Notes: generated by a model not told the origin, from the letters alone. 64,000 bases of DNA from Erwinia typographi (GCF_000773975.1 NZ_JRUQ01000062.1:186001-250000); one strand, 5' to 3'. Positions 18,229-28,261 are shown, counted from the stretch's first letter. Numbers and translations: made by a program.

Positions 18229-20691
18229 TTAAACTCCCAACTTCCATGACAAGGTGCGCAGCAGATCGGCGAATACGCCCGCCGCAGTCACATCATTACC
18301 GGCGCCGTACCCCCGCAGAACCAGCGGAATAGGCTGATAGTAGCGACTATAGAAAGCCAGCGCATTCTCACCGTTTTTCACTTTATACAGCGGATCGTTG
18401 CCGTCCACGGCATCAATTTTCACCCGACAATGGCCGCCCTCTTCAATTACGCCAACAAAACGCAGCACTTTCCCCTCTTCGCTGGCTTTTGCCACCCGGG
18501 TCGCGAAAGCGTCATCCAGCTCCGGCAAACGTGCCATAAAGGTATCCACATCGGCAATCGCCGTGAGCGATTCTGGCAGCACGGCCTCGATGTCAATATC
18601 GCTCAGCTCCAGCTGATGGCCCGCCTCGCGCGCCAGGATCAGCAGCTTACGCGCCACGTCCATACCGGACAGATCGTCACGCGGGTCCGGCTCCGTGAAG
18701 CCCAATTCACGGGCGACCTTCGTCGCCTCAGACAGCGAAACCCCTTCGTCCAGCTTGCCAAAAATAAAGGACAGCGAACCGGAGAGTATCCCGGAGAAAC
18801 GCAGCAGCTCATCACCGGCGTTCAGCAGATTTTGCAGATTCTCAATGACCGGCAGGCCCGCGCCCACGTTGGTATCATAAAGGAATTTACGGCGTGAATT
18901 TGCGGCCGCGGCCCGCATCTGCTGATAGTAATTCCACGAGGAGGTGTTGGCCTTTTTATTCGGCGTCACTACGTGGAAACCTTCGGCAAGGAAGTCCGCA
19001 TACTGATCGGCAACCGCCTGGCTGGAAGTACAGTCAACAATCACCGGGTTAAGCAGATGATACTCTTTCACCAGGCGGATCAGACGGCCCAGGTTGAAAG
19101 AGTCCTTTGCTTCTTTCAGCGACGCCTGCCAGTTTTCCAGCGGAATGCCGTGTACGTTGGTCAGCAGCGCTTTGGAATTGGCAATGCCGCAGACGCGCAG
19201 ATCGATATGCTTGTTCTTCAGCCACGCCTGCTGGCGATGAAGCTGCTCGATCAGTGCCGCGCCCACGCCGCCGACGCCAATCACGAAAACTTCGATCACC
19301 TGATCGGTGGCAAACAACATCTGATGCACCACGCGCACGCCGGTCGTGGCCTGATCGTTATCCACGACGACCGAGATAGATCGCTCTGAAGAGCCCTGGG
19401 CGATAGCGACGATGTTGATGTTGGCCCGCGCCAGCGCGGAGAAGAATTTCGCGGAGATGCCGCGCAGCGTGCGCATCCCGTCGCCCACCACCGAGATCAC
19501 GGCCAGATGTTCCATCACATCCAGCGGCTCAAGCAGGCCATCTTTCAGCTCAAGATAGAACTCTTCCTCTAACACGCGACGCGCGCGCGCCTGGTCGCTT
19601 TGCGGTACGCAAAAGCTGATGCTGTATTCTGAAGAGGACTGGGTAATCAGCACCACTGAAATGCCGCTGCGCGACATCGCTGCGAACACTCTCGCCGCCA
19701 TGCCGATCATCCCTTTCATCCCAGGGCCGGAAACGTTAAACATCGCCATGTTGTTAAGATTGGTGATGCCCTTCACCGGGTTATCATCATTCGAACTGTC
19801 GCCGCCAATCAGCGTGCCAGGCGCCTGGGGGTTGGCGGTATTCTTGATCAGGCAAGGGATCTGGAACTGAGCAATGGGCGTGATGGTGCGCGGGTGCAGA
19901 ACTTTTGCGCCAAAATAAGAAAGCTCCATCGCTTCCTGATAGGACATCGATTTCAGCAGGCGGGCATCGGGAACCTGACGAGGATCGCAGGTATAAACGC
20001 CGTCGACATCGGTCCAGATCTCGCAGCAGTCCGCACGTAAGCAGGCTGCCAGCACGGCAGCGGAGTAGTCTGAGCCGTTACGACCCAGGACCACCAGCTC
20101 ACCTTTGTCGTTACCCGCGGTGAAACCGGCCATCAGGATCATATTGCCCGGCGGGATCTGGCTGGCGGCAATGCGGCGGGTGGATTCAGGAATGTCGACG
20201 GTGGATTCAAGATAGTGACCGACGGCCAGCAGCTTCTCAACCGGGTCGATCACGCTGACGCCGTGGCCGCGCGCCAGCAGCAGCGCCTCCATGATAGCGA
20301 TAGAGAGCTTCTCTCCCCGGCAAATGATTGCCGCGTTGACGCTGTCCGGGCACTGCCCAAGCAGGCCAATACCGTGCAGAACCTGCTTAAGCTGAGCAAA
20401 CTCCTGGTCGACAACCTTTTTCAGCCTGTCGTACTGGAAGCCCGGCTGCGCTTCTGCCAGACCTTGCAGCAGCGAGGCAAAAATGCTCTCCGCATCGCTG
20501 AGGTTTGGCAAGGCATCCTGACCGCTGATGGTTTTTTCAATCATTGCCACCAGGTGATTGGTGATCTTAGCTGGCGCGGACAATACGGTAGCAACCTGTC
20601 CCTGCTTCGCATTACTCTCCAGAATGTCAGCCACGCGCAAAAATCTTTCCGCATTGGCTACTGAGGTTCCACCGAATTTCAGCACTCGCAT
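18229..20691 (-). CDS. thrA: Bifunctional aspartokinase I / homoserine dehydrogenase I
   Basis: Carries out the first and third steps of threonine synthesis. It has 820 residues, exactly as in E. coli. The aspartokinase domain starts [17 protein letters not shown]. Two ACT regulatory domains follow in the middle, around 320-460. The homoserine dehydrogenase domain starts with the nucleotide-binding [17 protein letters not shown] near residue 465. The upstream in-frame extension to 20733 overlaps the attenuator and is not used. The enzyme is normally feedback-inhibited by threonine, and transcription is controlled by the thrL attenuator. Confidence 0.98.
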   Translation of the reverse strand: MRVLKFGGTSVANAERFLRVADILESNAKQGQVATVLSAPAKITNHLVAMIEKTISGQDALPNLSDAESIFASLLQGLAEAQPGFQYDRLKKVVDQEFAQLKQVLHGIGLLGQCPDSVNAAIICRGEKLSIAIMEALLLARGHGVSVIDPVEKLLAVGHYLESTVDIPESTRRIAASQIPPGNMILMAGFTAGNDKGELVVLGRNGSDYSAAVLAACLRADCCEIWTDVDGVYTCDPRQVPDARLLKSMSYQEAMELSYFGAKVLHPRTITPIAQFQIPCLIKNTANPQAPGTLIGGDSSNDDNPVKGITNLNNMAMFNVSGPGMKGMIGMAARVFAAMSRSGISVVLITQSSSEYSISFCVPQSDQARARRVLEEEFYLELKDGLLEPLDVMEHLAVISVVGDGMRTLRGISAKFFSALARANINIVAIAQGSSERSISVVVDNDQATTGVRVVHQMLFATDQVIEVFVIGVGGVGAALIEQLHRQQAWLKNKHIDLRVCGIANSKALLTNVHGIPLENWQASLKEAKDSFNLGRLIRLVKEYHLLNPVIVDCTSSQAVADQYADFLAEGFHVVTPNKKANTSSWNYYQQMRAAAANSRRKFLYDTNVGAGLPVIENLQNLLNAGDELLRFSGILSGSLSFIFGKLDEGVSLSEATKVARELGFTEPDPRDDLSGMDVARKLLILAREAGHQLELSDIDIEAVLPESLTAIADVDTFMARLPELDDAFATRVAKASEEGKVLRFVGVIEEGGHCRVKIDAVDGNDPLYKVKNGENALAFYSRYYQPIPLVLRGYGAGNDVTAAGVFADLLRTLSWKLGV

Positions 20692-20717
20692 AATCAAACT
20701 CTCCTGAATTTTTGCCG

Positions 20718-20748
20718 AAAAAAAAGCCCGCACTGTTCAGGTGCGGGC
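20718..20748 (-). terminator. thr attenuator
   Basis: On the minus strand GCCCGCAC, a 7-base loop and GTGCGGGC are followed by eight T residues, 25 bp past the thrL stop and 27 bp before thrA. This is the standard transcription attenuator of the thr operon. Confidence 0.93.
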
Positions 20749-20773
20749 TTTTTTTTGATGTTTCCTGTATGCG

Positions 20774-20845
20774 TCAGCCCGCACCGTTACCTGGGGTAAT
20801 GGTGGTGGTAATAATGATTGTTGTCATCAGGCTGTGATTACGCAT
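20774..20845 (-). CDS. thrL: thr operon leader peptide
   Basis: A 23-residue leader (MRNHSLMTTIIITTTITPGN plus GAG) in which residues 8-17 are all Thr or Ile (six Thr, four Ile). Ribosome stalling at these codons when charged tRNAs are scarce blocks the attenuator and lets thrABC be read. The ending TPGNGAG matches the E. coli leader end (TGNGAG). An internal ATG at 20827 would give a 17-residue version. Neither start has a strong ribosome site, so the exact start is open. Confidence 0.9.
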   Translation of the reverse strand: MRNHSLMTTIIITTTITPGNGAG

Positions 20846-20889
20846 TATAGATTTGTCGTCTGTCTGGTTATCAATTCTGTCGGCCTTCA

Positions 20890-20918
20890 GAAGTAAAGCA
20901 AACGCCCGGCCAAGTCAA
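20890..20918 (-). promoter_or_regulatory. Candidate thr operon promoter
   Basis: On the minus strand TTGACT (20913-20918), a 17-bp spacer, then TACTTC (20890-20895). The -35 equals that of the E. coli thr promoter. It lies about 45 bp upstream of the leader start. Confidence 0.55.
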
Positions 20919-21038
20919 TTTTTTTATCGCCCGGCAGTAAAAATCCAGCCGGAGAAGCGTTTTGCACCAGGCGGAAAAGACAGAACCAATCTGTCAGCCG
21001 GTGAAATATTGACAGTCAGACTCACTGCCACGGACGTT

Positions 21039-21737
21039 TTAGTCAGATTTTTTATCTATAAGTTTTTTTTCTACGTCCTGCACCAGTCGGTGCAGCATGG
21101 CGCTGTCGCGCTGCGTCAGCAGACCGATACGCTGCGCCAGCCAGTCCACCATTTTACGGTCGTCGTTAACCTCAAGACGAACCAGCAGGCGATCCAGCCG
21201 CTGACGCAGCGCGTCCAGCTGCGGCACATCGGCCGGGGCGTCTGTTGTCGCGCTGACCTGCCTTAGCGCCGAAAGCTGATAACAATACACCATCACGGCC
21301 TGCCCCAGGTTGAGGGAAGGATAGTCGGCGGTCATTGGCACCCCGGTCAGGACGTCCGCCAGCGCAAGCTCTTCATTGGTCAGCCCGGTGTCCTCGCGGC
21401 CAAACACCAGCGCCGCGCTGCCAACCCACTGCAGTTTCTCTTCTAACAGCGTCTGCACCTGCTGAGGCGTGGCGTAGTAGCGGAACTTCGCCCGGCTGCG
21501 CGCGGTGGTCGCCACGCTGAAATCAATGTCTGCCAGCGCCTCGGCCAGGGAGTTCCAGTGCGTGGCGCTGTCCAGAATCTCTCCGGCGCCGTGCGCCACC
21601 CAGCGAGCGGCCGGCGCAAGATGAGCCTGGCTATTAACAATCCGCAGCTCGTTAAATCCCATAGTTTTCATGGCGCGGGCTGCCGCGCCGACGTTTTCTG
21701 GCCTGTGCGGCGAGACGAGAATAATTGGAAAACGCAT
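21039..21737 (-). CDS. lasT: SPOUT-family tRNA/rRNA methyltransferase LasT
   Basis: A 232-residue TrmH/TrmJ-like RNA methyltransferase with the SPOUT motifs SPHRPENVGAAARAMKTMGF near the start, VFGREDTGLTNEEL and SLNLGQAVMVYCYQL. The trefoil-knot fold binds S-adenosylmethionine. The target RNA of LasT (YjtD) is not established. The start at MRFPIILVSP was taken in place of an upstream codon 90 bp away to match the family. The position between thrL and arcA equals the E. coli order. Confidence 0.93.
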   Translation of the reverse strand: MRFPIILVSPHRPENVGAAARAMKTMGFNELRIVNSQAHLAPAARWVAHGAGEILDSATHWNSLAEALADIDFSVATTARSRAKFRYYATPQQVQTLLEEKLQWVGSAALVFGREDTGLTNEELALADVLTGVPMTADYPSLNLGQAVMVYCYQLSALRQVSATTDAPADVPQLDALRQRLDRLLVRLEVNDDRKMVDWLAQRIGLLTQRDSAMLHRLVQDVEKKLIDKKSD

Positions 21738-22336
21738 AGTTGCCTTAAAAACGGGGCTGGGCGGGAAATCCTCCGAGCCAAGATTGTAAAAAAATTCGCC
21801 TGCTCGCAACAAACAAATAACATCCACGGCGTGGAGGCTATCCGGTCATACGCAAATTCTATGACTAGTTTGCAACGAATACCTTAATAAAAACAATTAT
21901 CAAGATATAAAGCCATACACTTCAACCAATTACTAAATGTTAAATTTTGCCCTGGAATTTCTTATCCCCCTCTTCACTTTCCTCAGTGAACAGGGCATAT
22001 TTGTGAGCTAAGCTGGCATTCTGGGAAGAGTTTTTCACAAAGTTGTTAACGTGCTACAATTGGTTTGATATAAGTCAACTTAGCGTTGTTTATTACATTT
22101 TGCTCAGGCCTTGTACTGTTATATTGCTGTTAATGAGGCTAAGATGTACCCCATTTTTAAGCAGGCCAGAACAGGATGCGCCCTTCTCTGTAACCGAATG
22201 CGCTGCCTGATCTTTAATGGCAAGAACATATTCTGTACGGCTGACGTTTCACACCGGATGACTCTCTGCACGATCGGGTCCCATTGCAGCTGTATGCCCT
22301 GTTTCAACTTTGTTGGCAATTTTAGGTAGCGAACAC
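21738..22336. other. Intergenic region lasT-arcA
   Basis: About 600 bp without a convincing gene. It is AT-rich, holds the divergent lasT and arcA promoters and a long arcA leader, and has an FNR-like site at 22065-22078. E. coli has the small gene yjjY here, but I see no yjjY-like frame. Two short overlapping frames at 22111-22329 (plus) and 22119-22319 (minus) have no ribosome site or family resemblance. Confidence 0.6.
22065..22078 (+). promoter_or_regulatory. FNR-like site in arcA promoter region
   Basis: TTGAT-ATAA-GTCAA matches the FNR consensus TTGAT-N4-ATCAA except one base. A possible -10 (TACAAT, 22055-22060) lies just upstream. FNR is known to raise arcA transcription under anaerobiosis in E. 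coli. Confidence 0.55.
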
Positions 22337-23053
22337 ATGCAGACCCCGCACATACTTATCGTTGAAGACGAACTAGTAACTCGCAATACTCTCAAAAGTA
22401 TTTTTGAGGCCGAAGGCTACATGGTTTATGAAGCTACGGATGGTGCCGAAATGCACCATATTCTGACCGAAAATGATATCAACCTGGTGATCATGGATAT
22501 CAACCTGCCGGGGAAAAATGGCCTGCTGTTAGCCCGCGAACTGCGCGAACAGGCTAACGTCGCCCTGATGTTCCTGACCGGTAGGGATAACGAAGTCGAT
22601 AAAATTCTGGGCCTGGAAATTGGCGCAGATGACTACATCACCAAACCGTTTAACCCGCGAGAGCTGACTATTCGCGCACGCAACCTGCTTTCGCGCACCA
22701 TGAACCTTGCGCCGCACAGCGAAGAGCGCAAGCTGGTCGAGAGCTACAAGTTCAACGGTTGGGAGCTGGACATCAACAGCCGTTCGCTGATCGGCCCTCA
22801 GGGCGAGCAGTACAAGCTGCCGCGCAGCGAATTCCGCGCCATGCTGCACTTCTGCGAGAATCCGGGAAAAATTCAGACCCGCGCCGATCTGCTGAAAAAA
22901 ATGACCGGTCGCGAACTGAAGCCTCATGACAGAACGGTAGACGTGACGATTCGTCGCATTCGTAAGCACTTCGAATCCACGCCGGATACGCCAGAAATCA
23001 TCGCCACCATCCACGGTGAAGGCTACCGTTTCTGCGGCGATCTGCAGGACTGA
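22337..23053 (+). CDS. arcA: Aerobic respiration control response regulator ArcA
   Basis: OmpR-family response regulator, 238 residues as in E. coli. The receiver domain has the phosphoacceptor Asp54 ([13 protein letters not shown]), and a winged-helix DNA-binding domain follows ([11 protein letters not shown] near the end). Phosphorylated by ArcB under low oxygen, it represses respiratory genes and activates fermentative ones. The start [12 protein letters not shown] was chosen by homology; an in-frame ATG/CTG extension 27 bp upstream is not needed. Confidence 0.98.
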   Translation: MQTPHILIVEDELVTRNTLKSIFEAEGYMVYEATDGAEMHHILTENDINLVIMDINLPGKNGLLLARELREQANVALMFLTGRDNEVDKILGLEIGADDYITKPFNPRELTIRARNLLSRTMNLAPHSEERKLVESYKFNGWELDINSRSLIGPQGEQYKLPRSEFRAMLHFCENPGKIQTRADLLKKMTGRELKPHDRTVDVTIRRIRKHFESTPDTPEIIATIHGEGYRFCGDLQD

Positions 23054-23077
23054 GCCAATCCGTCTGTGAGAGATTGA

Positions 23078-23099
23078 GGGCCGGAAGTCCGGCCCTTTT
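23078..23099 (+). terminator. arcA terminator
   Basis: GGGCCGGA-AG-TCCGGCCC followed by TTTTCT, 24 bp past the arcA stop. The convergent creA ends just beyond. Confidence 0.9.
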
Positions 23100-23111
23100 C
23101 TATGCAGCGGC

Positions 23112-23582
23112 CTATTTCCAAGGCATAATAGGAACAGCGCTCAGGGCATTTTTAGGTGAACCGTCCACAACTTTATCGGAATAGCTCAGATAGATCAGTG
23201 CATTACGTTTTTGATCGTAAAACCGCACCACCTGCAGCTTTTTAAACACCAGTGACGTACGCTGGCGGAACACGACCTCACCCTCAGCATCACCCTTGGC
23301 AATTTTATCGCTAAGTTCAACCGGACCAACCTGCTGACAAGAGATGGCCGCGTCTGAGGTATCCTCAGCCAACCCCAGCCCTCCCTTGATGCCGCCTGTT
23401 TTGGCCCGACTGATATAACAGGTTACATTTTTTACATCCGGGTCGTCGAAGGCCTCAACGACGATCTTATGATCGGGCCCGAACATCTTAAATACCGTAT
23501 CTACTGAGCCGACCTGCTCGGCCTGAGCCGTTAAGGATGTAAAAATTACCGACGTGACTATTAACAATTTTCTCATTGTCAT
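23112..23582 (-). CDS. creA: CreA family protein, exported
   Basis: A 156-residue protein of unknown function, nearly identical in its core to E. coli CreA ([37 protein letters not shown]). The N-terminus is a signal peptide ending in TAQAEQ, so it is probably periplasmic. I start at MTMRKLL (23582), after GGTAACGTT; a second ATG two codons later is equally possible. In E. coli creA precedes creBCD; those genes are absent here, and rob follows on the other strand. Confidence 0.9.
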   Translation of the reverse strand: MTMRKLLIVTSVIFTSLTAQAEQVGSVDTVFKMFGPDHKIVVEAFDDPDVKNVTCYISRAKTGGIKGGLGLAEDTSDAAISCQQVGPVELSDKIAKGDAEGEVVFRQRTSLVFKKLQVVRFYDQKRNALIYLSYSDKVVDGSPKNALSAVPIMPWK

Positions 23583-23771
23583 AACGTTACCATTGCTTAG
23601 AAAATAGATGACATTGTAAGGTAAACCTCTCTGGTACTTGCCGCATGGTAACACCTCCCCGTGGTTTGACGCGCATCAGCACAGGGTCAAAGTCTGCTTA
23701 CAGACTGAATGCGTAAAGAAACCCGTAATGGAAATTTCCCTGAAGCAATTTTAACATGGTAAGGATGACTT

Positions 23772-24662
23772 ATGGATCAAGCCGGTATCATTCGCGATTT
23801 GCTTGTCTGGCTTGAAAGCCACCTCGATCAGCCGCTGTCTCTCGACAACGTGGCGACTAAGGCTGGTTATTCAAAATGGCACTTGCAAAGAATGTTTAAG
23901 GAAGTCACCGGGCACGCGATCGGCGCTTATATACGTGCCCGCCGTTTGTCAAAGGCAGCGGTAGCACTTCGCCTGACCAGTCGTCCCATTCTGGACATTG
24001 CCCTACAGTATCGTTTCGATTCTCAGCAAACGTTTACCCGGGCATTTAAGAAGCAGTTCAACCAGACGCCAGCCTGGTATCGCCGCTCGTCTGACTGGAA
24101 CTCTTTCGGCTTACGTCCCCCGATCCGCCTGGACGATTTTCACATGCCGGAACCGACCTGGGTTAACCTGCCGGAAACCGTGCTGGTTGGGCAGACGCAA
24201 AGCTACACCTGCACGCTGGAGCAGATCTCCAGCGCGCGTGGCGAAATGAGGATGCATTTCTGGCGCCAGTTCCTGACTGAAACCGACATGGTGCCGCCGG
24301 TGCTGTATGGTCTGCACCAGTCGCGCCCAAGCCAGGAAAAAGATGACGAGCAGGAAATCCTCTACACCACGGCGGTGCCATCGGACAAGCTTTCGCAGCC
24401 GATGCAGTCTACTCAGACGGTGCTGCTGGAAGGGGGTGAATACGTGCAGTTCACCTACGAAGGCCCGCACACAAGTTTGCAGGAGTTTATCCTGCTGATT
24501 TATGGCACCTGTATGCCGACGCTGCGGCTGACGCGCCGCCAGGGACAGGATATCGAACGTTTCTATACCCACGGCGGCAAGAAGCGCGCAGAGCCGCCGA
24601 AAGAGATCCGCTGCGAATATCTGATCCCGATCCGTATGCCCTCTGAGTCAGAAACGGCATAG
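23772..24662 (+). CDS. rob: Right origin-binding protein / AraC-family regulator Rob
   Basis: A 296-residue AraC/XylS regulator. The two helix-turn-helix units of the DNA-binding domain are in residues 1-110 (VATKAGYSKWHLQRMFKEVT and DIALQYRFDSQQTFTRAFKK), almost identical to E. coli Rob. A GyrI-like C-terminal sensor domain follows. Rob activates genes of the mar/sox/rob regulon for resistance to solvents, antibiotics and superoxide. The ATG follows TAAGGATGACTT. The C-terminal third is more divergent than the DNA-binding part. Confidence 0.95.
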   Translation: MDQAGIIRDLLVWLESHLDQPLSLDNVATKAGYSKWHLQRMFKEVTGHAIGAYIRARRLSKAAVALRLTSRPILDIALQYRFDSQQTFTRAFKKQFNQTPAWYRRSSDWNSFGLRPPIRLDDFHMPEPTWVNLPETVLVGQTQSYTCTLEQISSARGEMRMHFWRQFLTETDMVPPVLYGLHQSRPSQEKDDEQEILYTTAVPSDKLSQPMQSTQTVLLEGGEYVQFTYEGPHTSLQEFILLIYGTCMPTLRLTRRQGQDIERFYTHGGKKRAEPPKEIRCEYLIPIRMPSESETA

Positions 24663-24677
24663 CAAAAGCGGAGTCCG

Positions 24678-24711
24678 GCCCCTACAGAAAGCGCCCTTCT
24701 TCCGTAGGGGC
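24678..24711 (+). terminator. Candidate terminator between rob and gpmB
   Basis: GCCCCTAC pairs with GTAGGGGC across an 18-base partly paired loop. It sits between convergent rob and gpmB. The T-tract is weak, so confidence is low. Confidence 0.4.
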
Positions 24712-24726
24712 GCATCGGTTAGCCGC

Positions 24727-25374
24727 CTAGCGCTGTAGTTCGTCCAGCGCAGGTTCGTCCAGATGTGAAACATCTCCGGCCGTTTCCACCACCCATCCCG
24801 CCGCCAGCCAGGCGCTTTGCTGGTGATCGACGCGTGAGATTGAGCAGTTGCGCAGGCGCAGACGGCGCTCCGCATGGGCTGGCAGGCCTAATAGCGTGCT
24901 GACCAGCACGCCCAGCGCCATGCCGTGGCTGACGATCAGCGGGCGGCTGCCTTCGGGTAGATGCAGGCAGGCATTCAGCGCATTGTGCATCCGTTCCGCC
25001 ATCTCGGCCATTGACTCGCCCTGAGGAATACGGCCATTTTCCGTGCCGTCGACCAGCGTTTTCCGCCAGGCTTCTTCTTCTTCACTGAGGGAATCCAGCG
25101 GGCGCTGCTCAAGCACGCCCATGTTCAGCTCACGCAGCCTGGGGTCCAGCTCCACGCGGCAGCCACAGGCATCGGCAATGATCTCGGCGGTGTGTTTAGT
25201 ACGCCCCAAATCGCTGGCGATGACGTGCGTGATGCCAAGGTGTTTCACCCGCTCACCCACCTGACGAGCCTGCTGCTCTCCTTTTTCCGTCAGCGCGCTG
25301 TCTGACTGTCCCTGAATGCGGCGGGCTGCATTCCAAAGCGTTTCTCCGTGGCGAACAAGATAGACCTGTAACAT
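24727..25374 (-). CDS. gpmB: Phosphoglycerate mutase-like phosphatase GpmB
   Basis: Histidine-phosphatase superfamily protein, 215 residues as in E. coli GpmB (YtjC). The RHG motif is in YLVRHGETLWNA (His9), and the second histidine is in LIVSHGMALG. It was first named as a phosphoglycerate mutase, but related proteins act as phosphatases, so the substrate is uncertain. The start at MLQVYLVRHG replaces an upstream in-frame codon. It is divergent from yjjX, 50 bp away. Confidence 0.94.
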   Translation of the reverse strand: MLQVYLVRHGETLWNAARRIQGQSDSALTEKGEQQARQVGERVKHLGITHVIASDLGRTKHTAEIIADACGCRVELDPRLRELNMGVLEQRPLDSLSEEEEAWRKTLVDGTENGRIPQGESMAEMAERMHNALNACLHLPEGSRPLIVSHGMALGVLVSTLLGLPAHAERRLRLRNCSISRVDHQQSAWLAAGWVVETAGDVSHLDEPALDELQR

Positions 25375-25424
25375 GCGATTTTCCGTTATACTGCGACAAA
25401 TTTGCCTAAAGGGTTCAAACAATT

Positions 25425-25970
25425 ATGTACCATGTTGTCGCTGCTACCATCAATCCAGCCAAAATTAAGGCGATTTCTCAGGCATTCAGCGATGTTTTCG
25501 GGGAGGGATCCTGCCATATTGAGGGTGTCGAGGTCGACAGCGGCGTAGCCGCTCAGCCCATAACAAATGTGGAAACGAGAACTGGCGCACGTCATCGCGT
25601 GATGAATGCCCGACAGGTCAGGCCAGAAGCCGACTTTTGGGTAGCGATTGAAGCCGGTATCGAAGAGGACAGCGCCTTCGCCTGGATGGTGATTGAAAAC
25701 CACCAGCTGCGCGGCGAATCCCGCTCCGCCAGTTTCACCCTGCCAGCTATCGTGATGAAAGGCATTCACCAGGGGCGGGAACTGGGGGAAGAGATGTCGC
25801 GCCTCACCGGCATTGAAAATATTAAGCACAAGGGCGGCGCCATTGGTGCTTTCACTGGCGGTCTGCTGACGCGGACCAGCGTCTATCATCAGGCATTGAT
25901 TCTGGCGCTGTGCCCGTTCCACAATGATATCTACCAGATGAACCCGACCAACAATTCAGATCCTGTCTGA
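25425..25970 (+). CDS. yjjX: Inosine/xanthosine triphosphatase YjjX
   Basis: A 181-residue house-cleaning nucleotidase that hydrolyses ITP and XTP to keep deaminated purines out of nucleic acids. Family motifs seen are [11 protein letters not shown] near the start, [18 protein letters not shown], and [14 protein letters not shown]. It ends inside the 3' end of trpR on the other strand (15-bp overlap of convergent genes). Gene order gpmB-yjjX-trpR-slt equals E. coli. Confidence 0.95.
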   Translation: MYHVVAATINPAKIKAISQAFSDVFGEGSCHIEGVEVDSGVAAQPITNVETRTGARHRVMNARQVRPEADFWVAIEAGIEEDSAFAWMVIENHQLRGESRSASFTLPAIVMKGIHQGRELGEEMSRLTGIENIKHKGGAIGAFTGGLLTRTSVYHQALILALCPFHNDIYQMNPTNNSDPV

Positions 25971-26285
25971 TCCGCTGAGCAGCTGCGCCTCCAGCCAGGT
26001 CTTCAGCGCTGGCGGCGCGCTCTTCAGACTGTTCGATCCCCTGGTGATCGTCGCAATACCGACGCCCAGATCATTCTTCAGCTCACGCTGGCTCAGCTCG
26101 CCGCGCATCAGTTCTTCAATAATTCGCAAACGGGTGCCCAGCGCTTCGCGCTCGTCAGGCGTCGTCATTAGCTGGAGCAGCGGCAGATGCAGCCCATTGC
26201 CAAAGGCACGTTGCAGCAGCGTCACAAAACGCTGCCACTCTTCGTTGTGCGGTTCCATGGTGACGGGAATGGAAGATTCGCTCAT
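25956..26285 (-). CDS. trpR: Trp operon repressor TrpR
   Basis: Tryptophan-responsive repressor, 109 residues, one longer than E. coli. The helix-turn-helix is in [25 protein letters not shown] (about residues 68-92), which is the near-invariant TrpR core. With bound tryptophan it represses trp, aro and mtr genes and itself. An operator-like sequence lies directly upstream at 26296-26313. It is downstream of slt in the same direction. Confidence 0.97.
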   Translation of the reverse strand: MSESSIPVTMEPHNEEWQRFVTLLQRAFGNGLHLPLLQLMTTPDEREALGTRLRIIEELMRGELSQRELKNDLGVGIATITRGSNSLKSAPPALKTWLEAQLLSGSDRI

Positions 26286-26295
26286 GTGTGGCCCA

Positions 26296-26313
26296 TACTA
26301 TTCAACTAGTACA
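26296..26313 (-). promoter_or_regulatory. Candidate TrpR operator (autoregulation)
   Basis: On the minus strand TGTACTAGTTGAATAGTA matches the trp operator core (TGTACTAGTTAACTAGTA) at most positions. It lies 11-28 bp before the trpR start, as expected for autorepression. Confidence 0.75.
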
Positions 26314-26338
26314 GTAGCATAGCACAGGCCAGTCGGAA

Positions 26339-28261
26339 TCAGTAGCGCCGCTGCCACTCGCCGTCGGCGAGTATTTTGTCTGACTTATTCATAAAATGGC
26401 GATAGTAAGCGTCATAAGCCAGCACGTTTTTCACGTAGCCGCGCGTTTCGGAGAACGGAATGGTCTCGATAAACGCCACCGAGTCCAGCCGTCCTGCACT
26501 GTTGCCCAGCCAGGTTCTCACCCTGGAAGGCCCGGCGTTATAGGCTGCGGAAGAGAAGATGCGGTTCTGACCAAACTGCTGATAGACCGACTCCAGATAC
26601 TGTGTGCCAATCTGGATGTTGGTTTCGGGGTCTAACAGCTGGCTGCTGTTGCTGTAGCCGGGCAGAGCGTATTTAGTTACCGTATGCTGCGCGGTTGCCG
26701 GCATAACCTGCATCAGGCCGGAAGCGCCAACCGGCGAACGGGCCTTTGGATTCCAGGCGCTCTCCTGGCGGGCAATAGCCATGGCATAGCTGACAGGGAT
26801 GGCCTTGCCGTCAGCATAGCGCTGAAACTGCTGCTGGTAAGCCAGCGGGAAACGCTCCTGCAAATTGTTCCATAATTTACCGGTAATGGTCGCCTGCACG
26901 CTCAGATCCCACCAGTTTTGCTGCCAGGCGTAACGCGCCAGCTGCTGCTGCTGGCTGTTGGTCTTGCTGGCAACCAGATAGCTCCATTCGGTGCGGGCCA
27001 GATTATCCATGCCCCAGTACATCAGTTCCCGAACGCGTGAGATCTCGGTGCCCTGAGTCAGGCTACTGTCAGGGGTAGGGGCACGATCTATCTGCATCGT
27101 ATAATCTTCACCCAGCCGCTGGGCCGCCACCATCGGATAGAAACCGCGCTGCTGCATCAGCGTACGCAGAATTTTGTCCGCCTCCTCTTTCCGTCCCTGT
27201 TCTATCAGCAGGTCGGCCTGCCAGTACTGCCACTCATCCTTCTGTTTAGCCTCGATCGGCAGACGGGAAATCCAGGTATTCAGCCCGCGGCGATCGTTAT
27301 TGCCGAGCGACATTCTGACCCGGCGCTCGATAAGCGAGGTAGAGTCGCTGCGCATCACCACGTTATCGCGCCAGCGAGCCTGATCTGAGGTGATATCGTT
27401 GCCCATCAGTCGCCAGGCGACGGCCTCATTCAGCTCCTGCTCCTGCTGCTCGCTCATCTTCTGAGCGCTAACCAGTGAAGAGATCATCGCGCGGGCATTT
27501 TCGGCATCCTCACGCGCTACGCGGGCAAAGGCGATGGAGGTTGCCTGACGAGTGAAATCGGTGGGACCAACCGCGCGGGCAAAGGTGACGACAGTTTGCG
27601 GATTGTTCTGCAGATCCATCACCGCGTTGGCCATGGTCTGATAATCTTCCGGCAGCTGTTTGGCGAGGAAATTCACCAGGCTGCTGTTCCCCTCCTTCAT
27701 GGCCAGCCGGATGCGTTCCAGCGTAGCGATTGGGGTTTGCTCTCCGGCCGCCTGCCAGGCGTTGAACAGCTTGTCGCAGGTGGTGGGCAGAGACGTACCG
27801 CGCAGCCAGATACTCTTCGCACCCTCCCAGGCGACCTGCTGCTGACCGGTGGCCCACTTGGCGTAATACCAGTTGCAGCGGGCGGAGACCGGCTTAGGCT
27901 CTTGCGGGCTGAACGCCAGCAGGCCCTGCCAGTCCTGGCGTCGCGCCAGCTCGTTGACGAAGCGTGAAGAGAGGGAGCGCACCGGCGGCAGAGTGGGATA
28001 CTTCTGGATAAAAGCGTTAACGGCCAGCCCGGTTTCCTGATCCAGATGCTGAGCCAGCTCGCGGTATTCGAGATAAGGATAAAGGGGATAGTCGCGTAGC
28101 GTTGGCATCAACTGCGCTACGGTGTCCATTTGATTAGAGTCCCACGCCTGCTTAATTTGCAGGTAACGACTGCGCTGCGCATCCAGAGAGTCCGCGTGCG
28201 CCATTCCCGTTACTACGATTAAACAGGCGCCTGCCATCCACAACTGCCACTTGTCCGCCAT
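26339..28261 (-). CDS. slt: Soluble lytic murein transglycosylase
   Basis: Periplasmic enzyme that cleaves peptidoglycan strands to 1,6-anhydromuropeptides. The 640-residue protein has a signal peptide ending VTGMAHA before DSLDAQRSRY. A long alpha-superhelical ring domain follows, then the C-terminal lysozyme-like domain with the catalytic glutamate in AIARQESAWNPKARSPVGAS and GLMQVMPATA. I chose the start MADKWQLWMAG (28261), preceded by GGGGAAAG, over a codon 48 bp upstream. It is the last core gene before the 18-kb accessory block. Confidence 0.96.
   Translation of the reverse strand: MADKWQLWMAGACLIVVTGMAHADSLDAQRSRYLQIKQAWDSNQMDTVAQLMPTLRDYPLYPYLEYRELAQHLDQETGLAVNAFIQKYPTLPPVRSLSSRFVNELARRQDWQGLLAFSPQEPKPVSARCNWYYAKWATGQQQVAWEGAKSIWLRGTSLPTTCDKLFNAWQAAGEQTPIATLERIRLAMKEGNSSLVNFLAKQLPEDYQTMANAVMDLQNNPQTVVTFARAVGPTDFTRQATSIAFARVAREDAENARAMISSLVSAQKMSEQQEQELNEAVAWRLMGNDITSDQARWRDNVVMRSDSTSLIERRVRMSLGNNDRRGLNTWISRLPIEAKQKDEWQYWQADLLIEQGRKEEADKILRTLMQQRGFYPMVAAQRLGEDYTMQIDRAPTPDSSLTQGTEISRVRELMYWGMDNLARTEWSYLVASKTNSQQQQLARYAWQQNWWDLSVQATITGKLWNNLQERFPLAYQQQFQRYADGKAIPVSYAMAIARQESAWNPKARSPVGASGLMQVMPATAQHTVTKYALPGYSNSSQLLDPETNIQIGTQYLESVYQQFGQNRIFSSAAYNAGPSRVRTWLGNSAGRLDSVAFIETIPFSETRGYVKNVLAYDAYYRHFMNKSDKILADGEWQRRY

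Noticed and set aside
22111..22329. 72-codon frame rich in cysteine in the arcA leader, and the opposing 66-codon frame
   Set aside because: The plus frame starts at a TTG without ribosome site, resembles no known protein including YjjY, and the two frames overlap on opposite strands. The AT-rich leader explains them better.
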